A stretch of 64,000 nt of DNA. Source: Lautropia mirabilis (lineage in GTDB: Bacteria > Pseudomonadota > Gammaproteobacteria > Burkholderiales > Burkholderiaceae_E). Below are positions 9,227 to 18,049 of this stretch, in pieces. A program made the translations under genes and the position numbers. The notes under the pieces are model-generated. The model made no database searches, was not told the origin of the DNA, and saw only the letters and a list, made by a program, of their open reading frames with translations. Within the stretch, counting starts at the first letter, position 1. The number at the start of each line of letters is the position of its first letter. The stretch is taken from assembly GCF_900637555.1 (NCBI RefSeq), contig NZ_LR134378.1, forward strand, positions 2,800,001 to 2,864,000, written 5' to 3'.

Positions 9227-10042
9227 TCAGCGCATCTCTTCGACCATCAGGCGCCGATGGGCAGGCTGCACCGGGCGGTTGTTGGGCTGGCCGATCAGGC
9301 GGGTCATCGCGTCGATCTGCGCCCGGGTGGCCTGCACGGGCTGGGTGAAGACGACCCAGTTGACCCCCTCGGTGCAGGGGGGCGTGGTGAGCGAGCCATT
9401 CAGCCGCAGGTGCGGCAGCCGGCGCGGCAGCAGCACCCGAGTGCCCAGGGGCTTGTCCAGCACGCGCCGTTGCCCTTCGGCCAGGGGCTGGCGCGTGAGC
9501 GCCGCCAGCGACGGATTTGAATGCCCTGGCGTGAACACCGTGGCCAGCACGGCCAGGGCGCCGTCGTCGGCTTCGTACACCAGCTGCGCTTCCAGCGGGT
9601 AGTGCCGCCCCTTGAAGGTATGCTCGCTGGGGGCACGGAAGACGATGTGCTTCAGCGTGTAGTCATGCCGGTCGATCCGGATCGGATGCTGGGTCTCGAG
9701 CGGCACGGCGCGGATGCCCCGCCCGTCGTTGAAGATCTCGTAGCGGATGGGGTGAAAGGCCACGCGCACGGTGCTGCGGCGCGAGCGCGTGGTGGCCTTG
9801 CCCAGATCCACCGGTGACTGGACCCACCCCCGGGCGCACTTGCTGTAGGACGGATGCAGCTCGCCCCAGTGGGCCGGGCCATTCTCGCCCTGGTAGGACC
9901 AGTCGGCCGGCCATTTGCCCTCCAGGGCCATGGCGGTGACTTCCGAGACCATGACGGTCTCGGGCGCGGCCTGTGCGGGCATGCCCGCAGACAGGATCAG
10001 GCCGGACAGCAGCAGGGAGATCGACAGGCGCGTGAAAGCCAT
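9227..10042 (-). CDS. Carbonic-anhydrase-related protein lacking the zinc ligands
   Basis: Exported 271-residue alpha-CA-fold protein (signal peptide 1-26, AQA cleavage), started at 10042 after a strong AGGAGG. It aligns end to end with its neighbour, keeping PAHWGELHPSYSKC, the disulfide cysteines, PSEHTFKGRHYPLE, GSLTTPPC and NNRPVQP. All three zinc histidines are replaced: the positions equal to His143, His145 and His162 of the neighbour are Val134, Arg136 and Gln153 (HIVFRAPSEH and LEAQLVYE). Carbonic anhydrase activity is therefore unlikely. The fold is otherwise well kept and the gene has no stop or frameshift, which suggests a retained non-catalytic role such as binding or scaffolding. 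Eukaryotic CA-related proteins are a precedent. Function unknown. Confidence 0.9.
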   Translation of the reverse strand: MAFTRLSISLLLSGLILSAGMPAQAAPETVMVSEVTAMALEGKWPADWSYQGENGPAHWGELHPSYSKCARGWVQSPVDLGKATTRSRRSTVRVAFHPIRYEIFNDGRGIRAVPLETQHPIRIDRHDYTLKHIVFRAPSEHTFKGRHYPLEAQLVYEADDGALAVLATVFTPGHSNPSLAALTRQPLAEGQRRVLDKPLGTRVLLPRRLPHLRLNGSLTTPPCTEGVNWVVFTQPVQATRAQIDAMTRLIGQPNNRPVQPAHRRLMVEEMR

Positions 10043-10160
10043 GAGTGCCTCCTGATGGGTTTCACACCACTTTACACGGTTCCCCCCGCCCTGCCGAGGG
10101 CATGCCCGAAGAACGTGCGGCGCCGTGGTTTCGCTGCCAATGCCGCGGCGCCGCCCGGGC

Positions 10161-11357
10161 TCAGACGATGCCCAGCTTGCTGCTGGCCGCGGTGGGATCC
10201 TCGCTCCGGCGCTTGCTGTTGAGCTTGATGTTCAGGCGCAGGTCGTTGACCGAGTCGGCGTTGCGCAGTGCGTTCTCGTAGCTGATCTGCCCGGCCTCGA
10301 ACAGGTCGAAGAGGTGCTGGTCGAAGGTCTGCATGCCCAGCTCGCGCGACTTCTTCATGATCTCCTTGATCTCGCTGACGCTGCCCTTGAAGATCAGGTC
10401 CGAGATCAGCGGCGAGTTGATCATGATCTCCACCGCAGCCACGCGCCCCTTGCGCCCTTCGGCCGGCACCAGGCGCTGCGAGATCACCGCCTTCAGGTTC
10501 AGCGACAGATCCATCAGCAGCTGCTGGCGGCGCTCGTCGGGGAAGAAGTTGATGATGCGGTCCAGTGCCTGGTTGGCGCTGTTGGCGTGCAGCGTGCCCA
10601 TGCACAGGTGGCCGGTCTCGGCAAAGGCCACCGCATGTTCCATCGTCTCGCGGTCACGGATCTCGCCCAGCATGATCACGTCGGGCGCCTGACGCAGCGT
10701 GTTCTTCAGTGCGACGTGCCAGTCCAGCGTGTCGACACCCACCTCGCGGTGTGTGACGATGCAGTTCTTGTGCACGTGCACGAATTCCACCGGGTCCTCG
10801 ATGGTGATGATGTGGCCGTGGCTGTGCTCGTTGCGGTGGCCGATCATCGCGGCCAGCGTGGTGGACTTGCCCGAGCCGGTGGCGCCCACCATCAGGATCA
10901 GGCCGCGCTGCGTCATCGACAGCTCGCTCATCACCGGCGGCAGGTTCAGGGTGGCCAGATCGGGAATCTCGCTCTTGATCACCCGCAGCACCAGGCCCGT
11001 GCGCCCCATCTGCGTGAAGGCATTGACCCGGAAGCGGCCGATGCCGCCCGGGCTGATGGCGAAGTTCAGTTCCTTGTTGGCCTCGAACTCGGCCGCCTGG
11101 CGGTCGTTCATCAGCGCCCGCGCCAGCTCGATGGTGTGCTGGGTGGTCAGCGGCTTGTCCGAGACCGGCACCATCTTGCCGCTGATCTTGAAGGCCGGCG
11201 GGAAGTCCACGGTCAGGAACAGGTCCGAACCGTCCTTGGCGATCATCAGCCGCAGCAGGTCGTACAGGAAGGCCGACGCCTGCTCACGTTCCATCAGGGC
11301 AGTCTTCTGGGCACCAGCGGCGGGACGTGCGGCGGCGGGTTGGGCGGCAGAGCTCAT
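10161..11357 (-). CDS. pilU: Type IV pilus retraction ATPase PilU
   Basis: Accessory hexameric retraction ATPase of type IV pili, working at the inner-membrane base together with PilT. Motifs visible are Walker A GATGSGKSTTLAAM, the Asp box IITIEDPVEFVH, Walker B region DVIMLGEIRDRETMEHAV and the His box TGHLCMGTLHANSA. Length of 398 residues and the long C-terminal part after SELGMQTFDQHLF fit PilU rather than PilT. The N terminus has a short Ala/Pro-rich leader; a start at the internal Met of MEREQASAF would remove it. It lies 57 bases downstream of pilT in the same orientation. Confidence 0.95.
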   Translation of the reverse strand: MSSAAQPAAARPAAGAQKTALMEREQASAFLYDLLRLMIAKDGSDLFLTVDFPPAFKISGKMVPVSDKPLTTQHTIELARALMNDRQAAEFEANKELNFAISPGGIGRFRVNAFTQMGRTGLVLRVIKSEIPDLATLNLPPVMSELSMTQRGLILMVGATGSGKSTTLAAMIGHRNEHSHGHIITIEDPVEFVHVHKNCIVTHREVGVDTLDWHVALKNTLRQAPDVIMLGEIRDRETMEHAVAFAETGHLCMGTLHANSANQALDRIINFFPDERRQQLLMDLSLNLKAVISQRLVPAEGRKGRVAAVEIMINSPLISDLIFKGSVSEIKEIMKKSRELGMQTFDQHLFDLFEAGQISYENALRNADSVNDLRLNIKLNSKRRSEDPTAASSKLGIV

Positions 11358-11414
11358 GTCAATGTCTCGGAAACGGCCGGCATGCGCAAACGGATCGTCA
11401 TGCCGGCATCAGGC

Positions 11415-12458
11415 TTACAGCGGGAAGTTCTCTTTCACGGCAGCCGCGGCGCGTGCCTCGGCCATCGAGATGACGTTCTTGCGGACCAGGTCGGTCAGAC
11501 ACTGATCCAGCGTCTGCATGCCCTGCGAACCGCCGGTCTGGATGGCAGCGTTCATCTGCGACACCTTCGCCTCGCGGATCAGGTTCCGGATGGCGGGCGT
11601 GCCGATCATGATCTCGTGCGCCGCCACACGGCCGTTGCCGTCCTTGGTCTTCAGCAGCGTCTGCGAGATGACGGCCTTCAGCGATTCGGACAGCATGGCG
11701 CGCACCATGTCCTTCTCGGCTGCCGGGAACACGTCCACGATACGGTCGATGGTCTTGGCTGCGGACGAGGTGTGCAGCGTGCCGAACACCAGGTGGCCGG
11801 TCTCGGCCGCCGTCAGCGCCAGGCGGATGGTTTCCAGGTCACGAAGCTCACCCACCAGGATGATGTCCGGGTCTTCACGCAGCGCGCTCTTGAGCGCGTT
11901 GTTGAACGACTGGGTGTGCGGCCCCACTTCGCGCTGGTTGATCAGGCAGCGCTTGGACTCGTGCACGAATTCGATCGGGTCCTCGACGGTGAGGATGTGA
12001 CCGTAGACGTTCTCGTTGATGTGGTTGATCATCGCCGCCAGCGTGGTCGACTTACCGGAGCCGGTCGGACCGGTCACCAGCACGATGCCGCGCGGCTGCA
12101 TGGCGATGTCGGTGAAGGATTTGGGGCAGTTGAGCTGCTCCAGCGTGAGGATCTTGGACGGAATCGTACGCATCACCGCGCCGGCGCCCCGCTCCTGCAC
12201 GAAGGCGTTCACACGGAAACGTGCCAGGCCGGGAATCGAGAACGAGAAGTCGCACTCCAGGCGCTCTTCGTATTCCTTGCGCTGCGAGTCGTTCATGATG
12301 TCGTAGATGAGGTTGTGCACCTCTTCATGATCCATCGCCGGCAGGTTGATCCGCCGCACGTCGCCATGCACCCGGATCATCGGCGGCAGCCCCGCCGACA
12401 GGTGCAGGTCCGACGCCTTGTTCTTGACCGAAAACGCCAACAGCTCTGTGATGTCCAT
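11415..12458 (-). CDS. pilT: Type IV pilus retraction ATPase PilT
   Basis: Main retraction motor of type IV pili, driving twitching motility and DNA uptake. The ATG at 12458 gives a 347-residue protein beginning MDITELLAFSVKNKASDLHL, the canonical PilT N terminus; the frame is open 36 codons further but that extension does not resemble the family. Walker A is GPTGSGKSTTLAAM, the Asp box ILTVEDPIEFVH, Walker B DIILVGELRDLETIRLA and His box TGHLVFGTLHTSSA. The AIRNLIREAKVSQM segment is the retraction-specific AIRNLIRE motif. Probably co-transcribed with pilU. The ComEA-like protein at 26373-27554 is a plausible functional partner in DNA uptake. Confidence 0.97.
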   Translation of the reverse strand: MDITELLAFSVKNKASDLHLSAGLPPMIRVHGDVRRINLPAMDHEEVHNLIYDIMNDSQRKEYEERLECDFSFSIPGLARFRVNAFVQERGAGAVMRTIPSKILTLEQLNCPKSFTDIAMQPRGIVLVTGPTGSGKSTTLAAMINHINENVYGHILTVEDPIEFVHESKRCLINQREVGPHTQSFNNALKSALREDPDIILVGELRDLETIRLALTAAETGHLVFGTLHTSSAAKTIDRIVDVFPAAEKDMVRAMLSESLKAVISQTLLKTKDGNGRVAAHEIMIGTPAIRNLIREAKVSQMNAAIQTGGSQGMQTLDQCLTDLVRKNVISMAEARAAAAVKENFPL

Positions 12459-13058
12459 GCCCAGAATCCCGAAGGGCCAGGATGGCGCGGCAGCCCCCGC
12501 AGGGTGCGCGACCCGCATGGTGCGCCCCTGCCGGCCGATCCCTGGCCTGCATTGTGTCCACGGCAAACCCGTGGCTTTCCAGCGGCCATACTAGGGGGAA
12601 AGGCGCCCTGCCCCGACATCGGGCTGGCGAACTTGCAGCGGGGGGCGACAGACGGCCATCCCGAGTGACACAGTTCCTCGCAGGCCGGCGGTCAGGACGT
12701 AAAAGGCTTTGCGGTGAAGGACGGGGATCGATGGCGTTCCTGCGTCTGACTCCAGGCCGGAAAACGTTCCGGCACAGGATCCGGCAAGCACGGTGCGGAC
12801 GGAAGCAGGATCACCCGACCCGCAAAAATACACTTCAAAAACGCTTTGTTACACCAAGTTCAGGACTCATGGAAAATCATCCGACAGTCGCGGCACGCGA
12901 TCGATATACTGGAATGATTGAAAACCCATGAGATTCTGATCGTGCACGAAGATGCGTCCTCGAAGAAGGGTCCCGGACATCCATGGCCCGGTCAGCCCTC
13001 GACAGTATCCCCGGCTTCTCCGACCGATCCCAGAAACCACTGGCGGCCGGACCCCGCC
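12459..13058. other. 600-base divergent intergenic region between pilT and first luxR gene
   Basis: No convincing gene. The part nearest pilT is GC-rich; 12826-12930 is AT-richer and promoter-like, and should hold the start of the luxR transcript. TCATGG at about 12867 and CCCATGA at about 12926 form a widely spaced inverted repeat. I see no convincing lux box. A TTG-initiated upstream extension of the luxR frame (from 12918) is open but not conserved with the paralogue. Confidence 0.5.
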
Positions 13059-13769
13059 ATGGACCGCTGGCAGGATGACCTGATCGGCGCCGTTTCGGGC
13101 GACAGCGCCAGCGAGCGTGAGGTGTTCGAGTGCATTCAGCGCGCCAGCCGTGCCCTGGGCTTTCAGCATGTCTCGTATGGTTTTCAGGCCCCCCTGCCCC
13201 TCAGCCGCCCCAAGTTCACTTGGCTGAACGATTACCCGGGCGACTGGCAGACGCATTATATGGATGCGGGTTATCCGGCCGTGGATCCGCGCATCATCCG
13301 GGCGCGGCAATCTTCCGAGCCGTTCATCTGGAACGAGACGCTATTTTCCGAGGTGCCGGAACTGTGGGCCGACCTGCAGGCACGCGGCATCCAGCATGGC
13401 TGGTCGCAATCGACGCTGCATGAACCCGGCGGCATCGGCATGCTGTCGCTGTGTCGCAGCACGCCCATTACCGAACAGGACCTTCAGACCCGCCTGCAGC
13501 ACATGCAGTGGCTGGCGCTGCTAGCCCACAAGGCATTTTCAAAGCTCATTCGCGCCCGGATCGCCAGCAATGCACCGTCGCTGACGGAACGCGAGCTGGA
13601 GGTGCTGCGCTGGACGGCCGACGGCAAATCGGCGCAGGACATTGCCGAGATACTGCTGCTGTCCAAGAACACGGTGGATTTCCATATCCGGAATTCCATC
13701 AACAAGCTGGATGTTCCCAACAAGACCGCCGCGGTGGTTCGTGCCGTGCTGCTGGGGCTTTTCCAGTAG
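13059..13769 (+). CDS. LuxR-family autoinducer-binding transcriptional regulator (first of tandem pair)
   Basis: Predicted acyl-homoserine-lactone receptor and DNA-binding regulator of 236 residues. The start at ATG 13059 is chosen because homology with the tandem paralogue begins at MDRWQ and MDKWQ. The N-terminal ligand domain keeps the residues that contact acyl-homoserine lactones in TraR and LuxR: Trp63, Tyr67, Asp76-Pro77, Trp91 and Gly114. The C-terminal LuxR helix-turn-helix (about 172-236) has LTERELEVLRWTADGKS and LSKNTVDFHI, with the conserved Glu, Leu and Gly. No luxI-type synthase lies in the window, so this is a LuxR solo as far as can be seen. A similar gene follows at 14046. 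Confidence 0.93.
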   Translation: MDRWQDDLIGAVSGDSASEREVFECIQRASRALGFQHVSYGFQAPLPLSRPKFTWLNDYPGDWQTHYMDAGYPAVDPRIIRARQSSEPFIWNETLFSEVPELWADLQARGIQHGWSQSTLHEPGGIGMLSLCRSTPITEQDLQTRLQHMQWLALLAHKAFSKLIRARIASNAPSLTERELEVLRWTADGKSAQDIAEILLLSKNTVDFHIRNSINKLDVPNKTAAVVRAVLLGLFQ

Positions 13770-14045
13770 CGCGGCCGACGGCGTGTCGTGCCCCACTGGG
13801 CCCCAGTCCTGCCCTGCACGACGCATGCCCATGCACGCATGGTTCCGTGCGGAACACGCACCCATGAATCATGCCAATGGTCAGGCCGAATTTTGGTAGT
13901 TTTCTTTTCCTCCCATTTTTAACAGCATAAAGCTCCGGTGTTTCGTGTCTCCCGCCCCGCAGGGGCTGTGGAAGCTGGCCACGGAGCGCTCTCCGGACGG
14001 GAAGGTCCGGGCTTTCGGTGGGCACAGAACGACAGACACACAGAC

Positions 14046-14759
14046 ATGGACAAGTGGCAGGAGGAGCTGATTCGTCATCACGCCGACGAATCGACAGACA
14101 TGCGCACGGTATTCAGCACGATCGAGAAAGCTGCGCATGCACTGGCGTTCGATCACGTGGCCTATTGTTACCAGGCATCATTGCCGGCCAGCAAGCCGCG
14201 CATCACGCTGATCGACAATTACCCGAAGGCCTGGCGGGCCCGGTATCTGGAAGCGGGTTATCTGGAGCAGGATCCGCGTCTTCAGTGCGGCGCACGCTCG
14301 CAGCGGCCGATCATGTGGACCGACGAGCTGTTTTCCGAAGTGCCCGCACTGTGGCGAGATTCGCACGAGCATGGCCTGTGCCATGGCTGGAGCCAGTCCG
14401 TGCAGGACGGTCCCGGCGGGATGGGCATGACGTCGCTGTCACGCACGCTCCCTGCCCTGTCTGCCCACGAGCTGAACGAGAAGTACGACCGCATGCAGTG
14501 GCTGGCCCAGATGACGCACACGCTGCTGTCGCGGATCATCCGCAGCCAGAATGCCGCCCGCGTGCGTCATCTGACCAGCCGCGAGATCGAGGTGCTGAAG
14601 TGGACGGCCGACGGCAAGTCCTCCCAGGACATTGCGGACATCCTCACGCTCTCGAAGAACACGGTGGACTTCCACATCAAGAACACCGTCCAGAAGCTGA
14701 ACGTGCCCAACAAGACCGCGGCCGTGGTGCAGGCCGTGCTGCTGGGCCTGATTCACTGA
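14046..14759 (+). CDS. LuxR-family autoinducer-binding transcriptional regulator (second of tandem pair)
   Basis: 237-residue paralogue of the preceding gene, with the same ligand-site residues at the same positions (Trp63, Tyr67, Asp76-Pro77, Trp91, Gly114) and a nearly identical HTH (WTADGKSSQDIADIL, LSKNTVDFHIKN, VPNKTAAVV). The ATG at 14046 is preceded by a longer open frame that does not match the first copy. Divergence is greatest in residues 10-60 and 120-170, so the two receptors may answer different ligands while recognising similar promoters. The 276-base gap between them holds a dyad GTTCCGTGCGGAAC (13842-13855) and an AT-rich segment (13888-13925) that looks like a promoter, so separate transcription is likely. 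Confidence 0.93.
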   Translation: MDKWQEELIRHHADESTDMRTVFSTIEKAAHALAFDHVAYCYQASLPASKPRITLIDNYPKAWRARYLEAGYLEQDPRLQCGARSQRPIMWTDELFSEVPALWRDSHEHGLCHGWSQSVQDGPGGMGMTSLSRTLPALSAHELNEKYDRMQWLAQMTHTLLSRIIRSQNAARVRHLTSREIEVLKWTADGKSSQDIADILTLSKNTVDFHIKNTVQKLNVPNKTAAVVQAVLLGLIH

Positions 14760-15006
14760 GTCTTCGGCAGGACCACGCAGGCCCGTGGCCCGACGTGTGG
14801 CCGGACACTGTCCCCCGCCGCCAGCTGATCTTCCTTCCTCCGCGGCCGTCGCTGGCGTAGCACCGTGGATGCCCGGCGGGCCCCCCACCTCCAGCCCCTT
14901 CTGATCCCCTCCTGCTTCTGTCTGCCCTCGCCCTTCCCGGCCTGCCCTGCTTTCCGGATGGGCACCTGCCTTCTTCCAGCTGCCTGACAGGATCTATCCC
15001 GACGGC

Positions 15007-15042
15007 TTTACTCGACAAATAATAGTGATATATATTCTCACT
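15007..15042 (+). promoter_or_regulatory. Candidate sitA promoter with overlapping AGTGA/TCACT dyad
   Basis: TTTACT (15007-15012) and a TATATA/TATATT block (15029-15036) are spaced like -35 and -10 elements. AGTGA (15024-15028) and TCACT (15038-15042) form an inverted repeat over the -10 region, as expected for a repressor operator. The rest of the 380-base gap after the second luxR gene (14760-15006) is GC-rich with no gene that I can see. A metal-dependent repressor is inferred from the downstream genes only. Confidence 0.4.
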
Positions 15043-15055
15043 CTCGTTTTACGGG

Positions 15056-15097
15056 GCGCCATCCCGCCCTTCGCGGATCGGGTGGCGCATCTCTTTT
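15056..15097 (+). terminator. Terminator-like hairpin in the sitA leader
   Basis: GCGCCATCCCG pairs with CGGGTGGCGC (near-perfect stem, 15056-15088) and is followed by ATCTCTTTT. It lies about 45 bases before the sitA start and downstream of the candidate promoter at 15007. It may end transcripts of the upstream luxR gene, or act as an attenuator within the sit leader. Confidence 0.5.
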
Positions 15098-15111
15098 GAT
15101 AGATGTAGAAT

Positions 15112-15131
15112 ATCAAGATCAATACCTTGAT
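15112..15131 (+). promoter_or_regulatory. Inverted repeat just before sitA, candidate operator
   Basis: ATCAAG-N8-CTTGAT, a perfect 6-bp dyad directly after a -10-like TAGAAT (15106-15111) and 8 bases before the sitA ATG. The position fits a repressor site. I cannot assign it to Fur, MntR, Mur or Zur. Confidence 0.4.
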
Positions 15132-15139
15132 TGCACAAT

Positions 15140-16153
15140 ATGAACAGAGACACATTCGCAGGTGCGAACCACCGCGCCACTTCCCCTGCCATTGCATGCA
15201 CCCGCTCCGCATCGCGCGGAACGTCGCGCCGCACCCTGCTGGGCGCCCTGTCGCTGGCCCTGGCCAGCATGGCCACTGCGGGCCTGATGCTGGGCAGCCA
15301 GCCGGCACACGCCGCCGATGCCGCCTCGTCGGCCCCGAAATTCAAGGTCGTCACCACCTTCACCATCATCGCCGACATGGCGCGCAACGTGGCCGGTGAT
15401 GCCGCCGACGTGCAGTCGATCACCAAGCCTGGCGCCGAGATCCACGACTACCAGCCCACGCCGGGAGACCTGGTGCGGGCCCAGGGTGCGCAGCTGGTGC
15501 TGTGGAACGGGCTGAACCTGGAGCGCTGGTTCGAGCGCTTCTTCCATCGGCTGAAGAAGGTGCCGGGTGTGGTCGTGACCGAGGGCATCAAGCCCATGTC
15601 GATCACCGAGGGCCCCTATTCCGGCAAGCCCAACCCGCATGCCTGGATGTCGCCGGAAAACGGCATCATCTACGTGGACAACATCCGCGACGCCCTCATC
15701 CAGCATGACCCGGCCCATGCGGACACGTACCGCACCAACGCCGAACGCTACAAGCAGCAGATCCGGGCCACCATCGACCCCATCCGCCAGCAGGTCGAGG
15801 CCCTGCCGGCGCAGAAGCGCTGGCTGGTGAGCAGCGAGGGCGCCTTCAGCTACCTGGCGCGCGACTTCGGGCTGCGCGAGCTGTATCTGTGGCCGATCAA
15901 CGCCGACCAGCAGGGCACGCCGCAGCAGGTGCGCCATGTCATCGATGAGGTGCGCAAGCATCACATTCCGGCCGTCTTCAGCGAAAGCACCGTGTCGGCC
16001 GCGCCCGCCCAGCAGGTGGCCCGCGAAACCGGGGCACACTACGGGGGTGTCCTCTACGTGGATTCGCTGAGCGAACCGGACGGTCCGGTGCCCACCTATC
16101 TGGACCTGCTGCGCGTCACTTCCGAAACCCTTGCCAAAGGCCTGTCTCATTGA
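15140..16153 (+). CDS. sitA: Manganese/iron ABC transporter substrate-binding protein SitA
   Basis: Periplasmic metal-binding receptor of the SitABCD/YfeABCD system. From ATG 15140 the protein has 337 residues. A long n-region precedes [16 protein letters not shown] and an AHA cleavage site near residue 58; the twin arginine at 30-31 suggests Tat export. Metal ligands expected for the family are present: His102 ([10 protein letters not shown]), His167 (NPHAWMSP), Glu233 ([10 protein letters not shown]) and Asp308 ([11 protein letters not shown]). [17 protein letters not shown] and VFSESTVS are typical of the Sit/Yfe subfamily (Mn/Fe) rather than ZnuA, which has a His-rich loop that is missing here. 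First gene of a tight operon; sitB overlaps its stop by four bases. Confidence 0.93.
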   Translation: MNRDTFAGANHRATSPAIACTRSASRGTSRRTLLGALSLALASMATAGLMLGSQPAHAADAASSAPKFKVVTTFTIIADMARNVAGDAADVQSITKPGAEIHDYQPTPGDLVRAQGAQLVLWNGLNLERWFERFFHRLKKVPGVVVTEGIKPMSITEGPYSGKPNPHAWMSPENGIIYVDNIRDALIQHDPAHADTYRTNAERYKQQIRATIDPIRQQVEALPAQKRWLVSSEGAFSYLARDFGLRELYLWPINADQQGTPQQVRHVIDEVRKHHIPAVFSESTVSAAPAQQVARETGAHYGGVLYVDSLSEPDGPVPTYLDLLRVTSETLAKGLSH

Positions 16154-17103
16154 ACAAGGACGCTTCCGATCCCTCCCGCCTGCGGCCAGCAACGGCCGAT
16201 GACGACCCCGCGTGCCGTGCCGGACTGGACGTGCGCGGGGTCACCATCACCTACAACAACGGCCATACGGCGCTGAGGGACGCCGGCTTCTGCACGCCCC
16301 TGGGCAGCATCACTGCCCTGGTAGGCGTCAACGGCAGCGGCAAGTCCACGCTCTTCAAGGCCATCATGGGTTTCCTGAAACCGGCGGCCGGCACCATCCA
16401 GGTGCTGGGCCAGTCGGTTTCGGCCGCCATCGGCCGGAACCTGGTGGCCTACGTACCGCAGAACGAGGAGGTGGACTGGGACTTCCCGGTGCTGGTGCAG
16501 GACGTGGTGATGATGGGCCGCTATGGCCACATGGGCTTCTTCCGCCGCCCGCGCCCGGCCGACCGCGAGGCGGTCGACCAGGCGCTGCAGCGCGTGCAGA
16601 TGGACGAGCTGCGCCATCGCCAGATCGGTGAGCTGTCGGGCGGCCAGAAGAAGCGCGTGTTCCTGGCCCGTGCGCTGGCCCAGCAGGCGAAGGTGATCCT
16701 GCTGGACGAACCCTTCACCGGGGTGGACGTGAAGACCGAGGACGCCATCATCGAGCTGCTGAAGGCGCTGCGCGACGAAGGCTGCGTGATTCTCGTCTCC
16801 ACCCACAACCTGGGCAGCGTGCCCGAGTTCTGCGACCGCACGGTGCTGGTGAAGAACACGGTGCTCACCTACGGCCCCACCGAGCAGGTCTTTACCCGCC
16901 CCAATCTGGAGCTGGCCTTTGGCGGCGTGCTGCGCCACTTCGACCTGCCGCATTCGCACGATGACGCGGGCGGCCCCCTGCCCGTGGGCATCATGACCGA
17001 TGACGAGCGCCCACTGGTGCTGGTGGGCGGGCGTTCCGCCGTGCGCGGCAACCCGGACAGCATCACGGCCGTACCGTCGTCCGGCAGGAGAGATCCCGCA
17101 TGA
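16150..17103 (+). CDS. sitB: Manganese/iron ABC transporter ATP-binding protein SitB
   Basis: Cytoplasmic ATPase of the SitABCD importer, 317 residues. It starts with TTG overlapping the sitA stop (TTGA), the translational-coupling arrangement. Walker A is [10 protein letters not shown], the ABC signature LSGGQKKR, Walker [13 protein letters not shown] and the switch His lies in VSTHNLG. A Q-loop is visible in [14 protein letters not shown], the typical metal-importer form. About 45 C-terminal residues after the ATPase core are Asp/Gly-rich and not conserved in the family. The stop overlaps the sitC start (ATGA). Confidence 0.94.
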   Translation: MNKDASDPSRLRPATADDDPACRAGLDVRGVTITYNNGHTALRDAGFCTPLGSITALVGVNGSGKSTLFKAIMGFLKPAAGTIQVLGQSVSAAIGRNLVAYVPQNEEVDWDFPVLVQDVVMMGRYGHMGFFRRPRPADREAVDQALQRVQMDELRHRQIGELSGGQKKRVFLARALAQQAKVILLDEPFTGVDVKTEDAIIELLKALRDEGCVILVSTHNLGSVPEFCDRTVLVKNTVLTYGPTEQVFTRPNLELAFGGVLRHFDLPHSHDDAGGPLPVGIMTDDERPLVLVGGRSAVRGNPDSITAVPSSGRRDPA

Positions 17104-17957
17104 GCTGGGCGCTGCTGCTGGAACCCTTCGGCTATGCCTACATGACCAACGCCATGTGGGTGGCGACGCTGGTGGGCGCCGTCTGCGCCTTCCTGTCGTG
17201 CTTCCTGATGCTGAAGGGATGGTCGCTGATCGGTGACGCGCTATCGCATTCGATCGTGCCCGGGGTGGCCGGTGCCTACATGCTGGGACTGCCCTTCTCG
17301 GCCGGCGCGTTCTTTGCCGGGCTGATGGCCGCCGGCGCCATCGGCTTTCTCAACCGCCACACCCGTCTGAAGCCCGATGTGATCATCGGTCTGATCTTCA
17401 GCACCTTCTTCGGGCTGGGGCTCTTCATGGTGTCGGTCTCGCCCACGAGCGTCAACATCCAGACCATCGTGCTGGGCAACATCCTGGCCGTCACGCCAGG
17501 CGACATGCTGCAGCTGGTCATCATCGGCGCCGTCACGCTGGCGGTGCTGCTGCTGAAGTGGAAGGATCTGCTGGTCATCTTCTTCGACGAGGCCCATGCA
17601 CGCAGTGTGGGCCTGCATCCGGGGCCGATGAAGCTGATCTTCTTCGCGCTGCTGGCCGCCTGTACCGTGGCCGCCATGCAGACGGTGGGGGCCTTCCTGG
17701 TCATTGCGCTGATCGTCACGCCTGGGGCCACCGCCTACCTGCTGTCGGACCGCTTCGGCCACGTCATCATCATGGCCACCGTCATTGGCGCCGTCAGCAG
17801 CTTCATCGGCGTCTATGCCAGCTACTTCCTTGATGGCGCCACCGGGGCCGTGGTGGTGCTGGTGCAGGCAGCCCTCTTCGCGCTGGCCTTCCTGTTCGCC
17901 CCCACCCATGGCCTGCTGGCCGCCCGGCGTCGGCGGCGTCAGGCCGTGAGCGGCTGA
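17100..17957 (+). CDS. sitC: Manganese/iron ABC transporter permease SitC
   Basis: Inner-membrane permease of the ABC-3 (metal chelate) family, 285 residues with about eight or nine hydrophobic helices. Landmarks are [20 protein letters not shown], the region contacting the ATPase, and [18 protein letters not shown]. It starts by ATGA overlap with sitB. It pairs with SitD, a homologous permease, giving a heterodimeric channel as in Yersinia YfeC/YfeD. Confidence 0.93.
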   Translation: MSWALLLEPFGYAYMTNAMWVATLVGAVCAFLSCFLMLKGWSLIGDALSHSIVPGVAGAYMLGLPFSAGAFFAGLMAAGAIGFLNRHTRLKPDVIIGLIFSTFFGLGLFMVSVSPTSVNIQTIVLGNILAVTPGDMLQLVIIGAVTLAVLLLKWKDLLVIFFDEAHARSVGLHPGPMKLIFFALLAACTVAAMQTVGAFLVIALIVTPGATAYLLSDRFGHVIIMATVIGAVSSFIGVYASYFLDGATGAVVVLVQAALFALAFLFAPTHGLLAARRRRRQAVSG

Positions 17958-18049
17958 CACCGGGGCCGCATCCAGCGGCCCGCTGTCGCCCTTCCCGTTT
18001 TCCTCATCCACCCGCCACTTCCTGCCCCTTTCCGATTCCCTTTTCCACC

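Noticed and set aside
12918-13058. TTG-initiated N-terminal extension of the first LuxR
   Set aside because: Homology with the tandem paralogue starts at MDRWQ/MDKWQ; the upstream part is not conserved.
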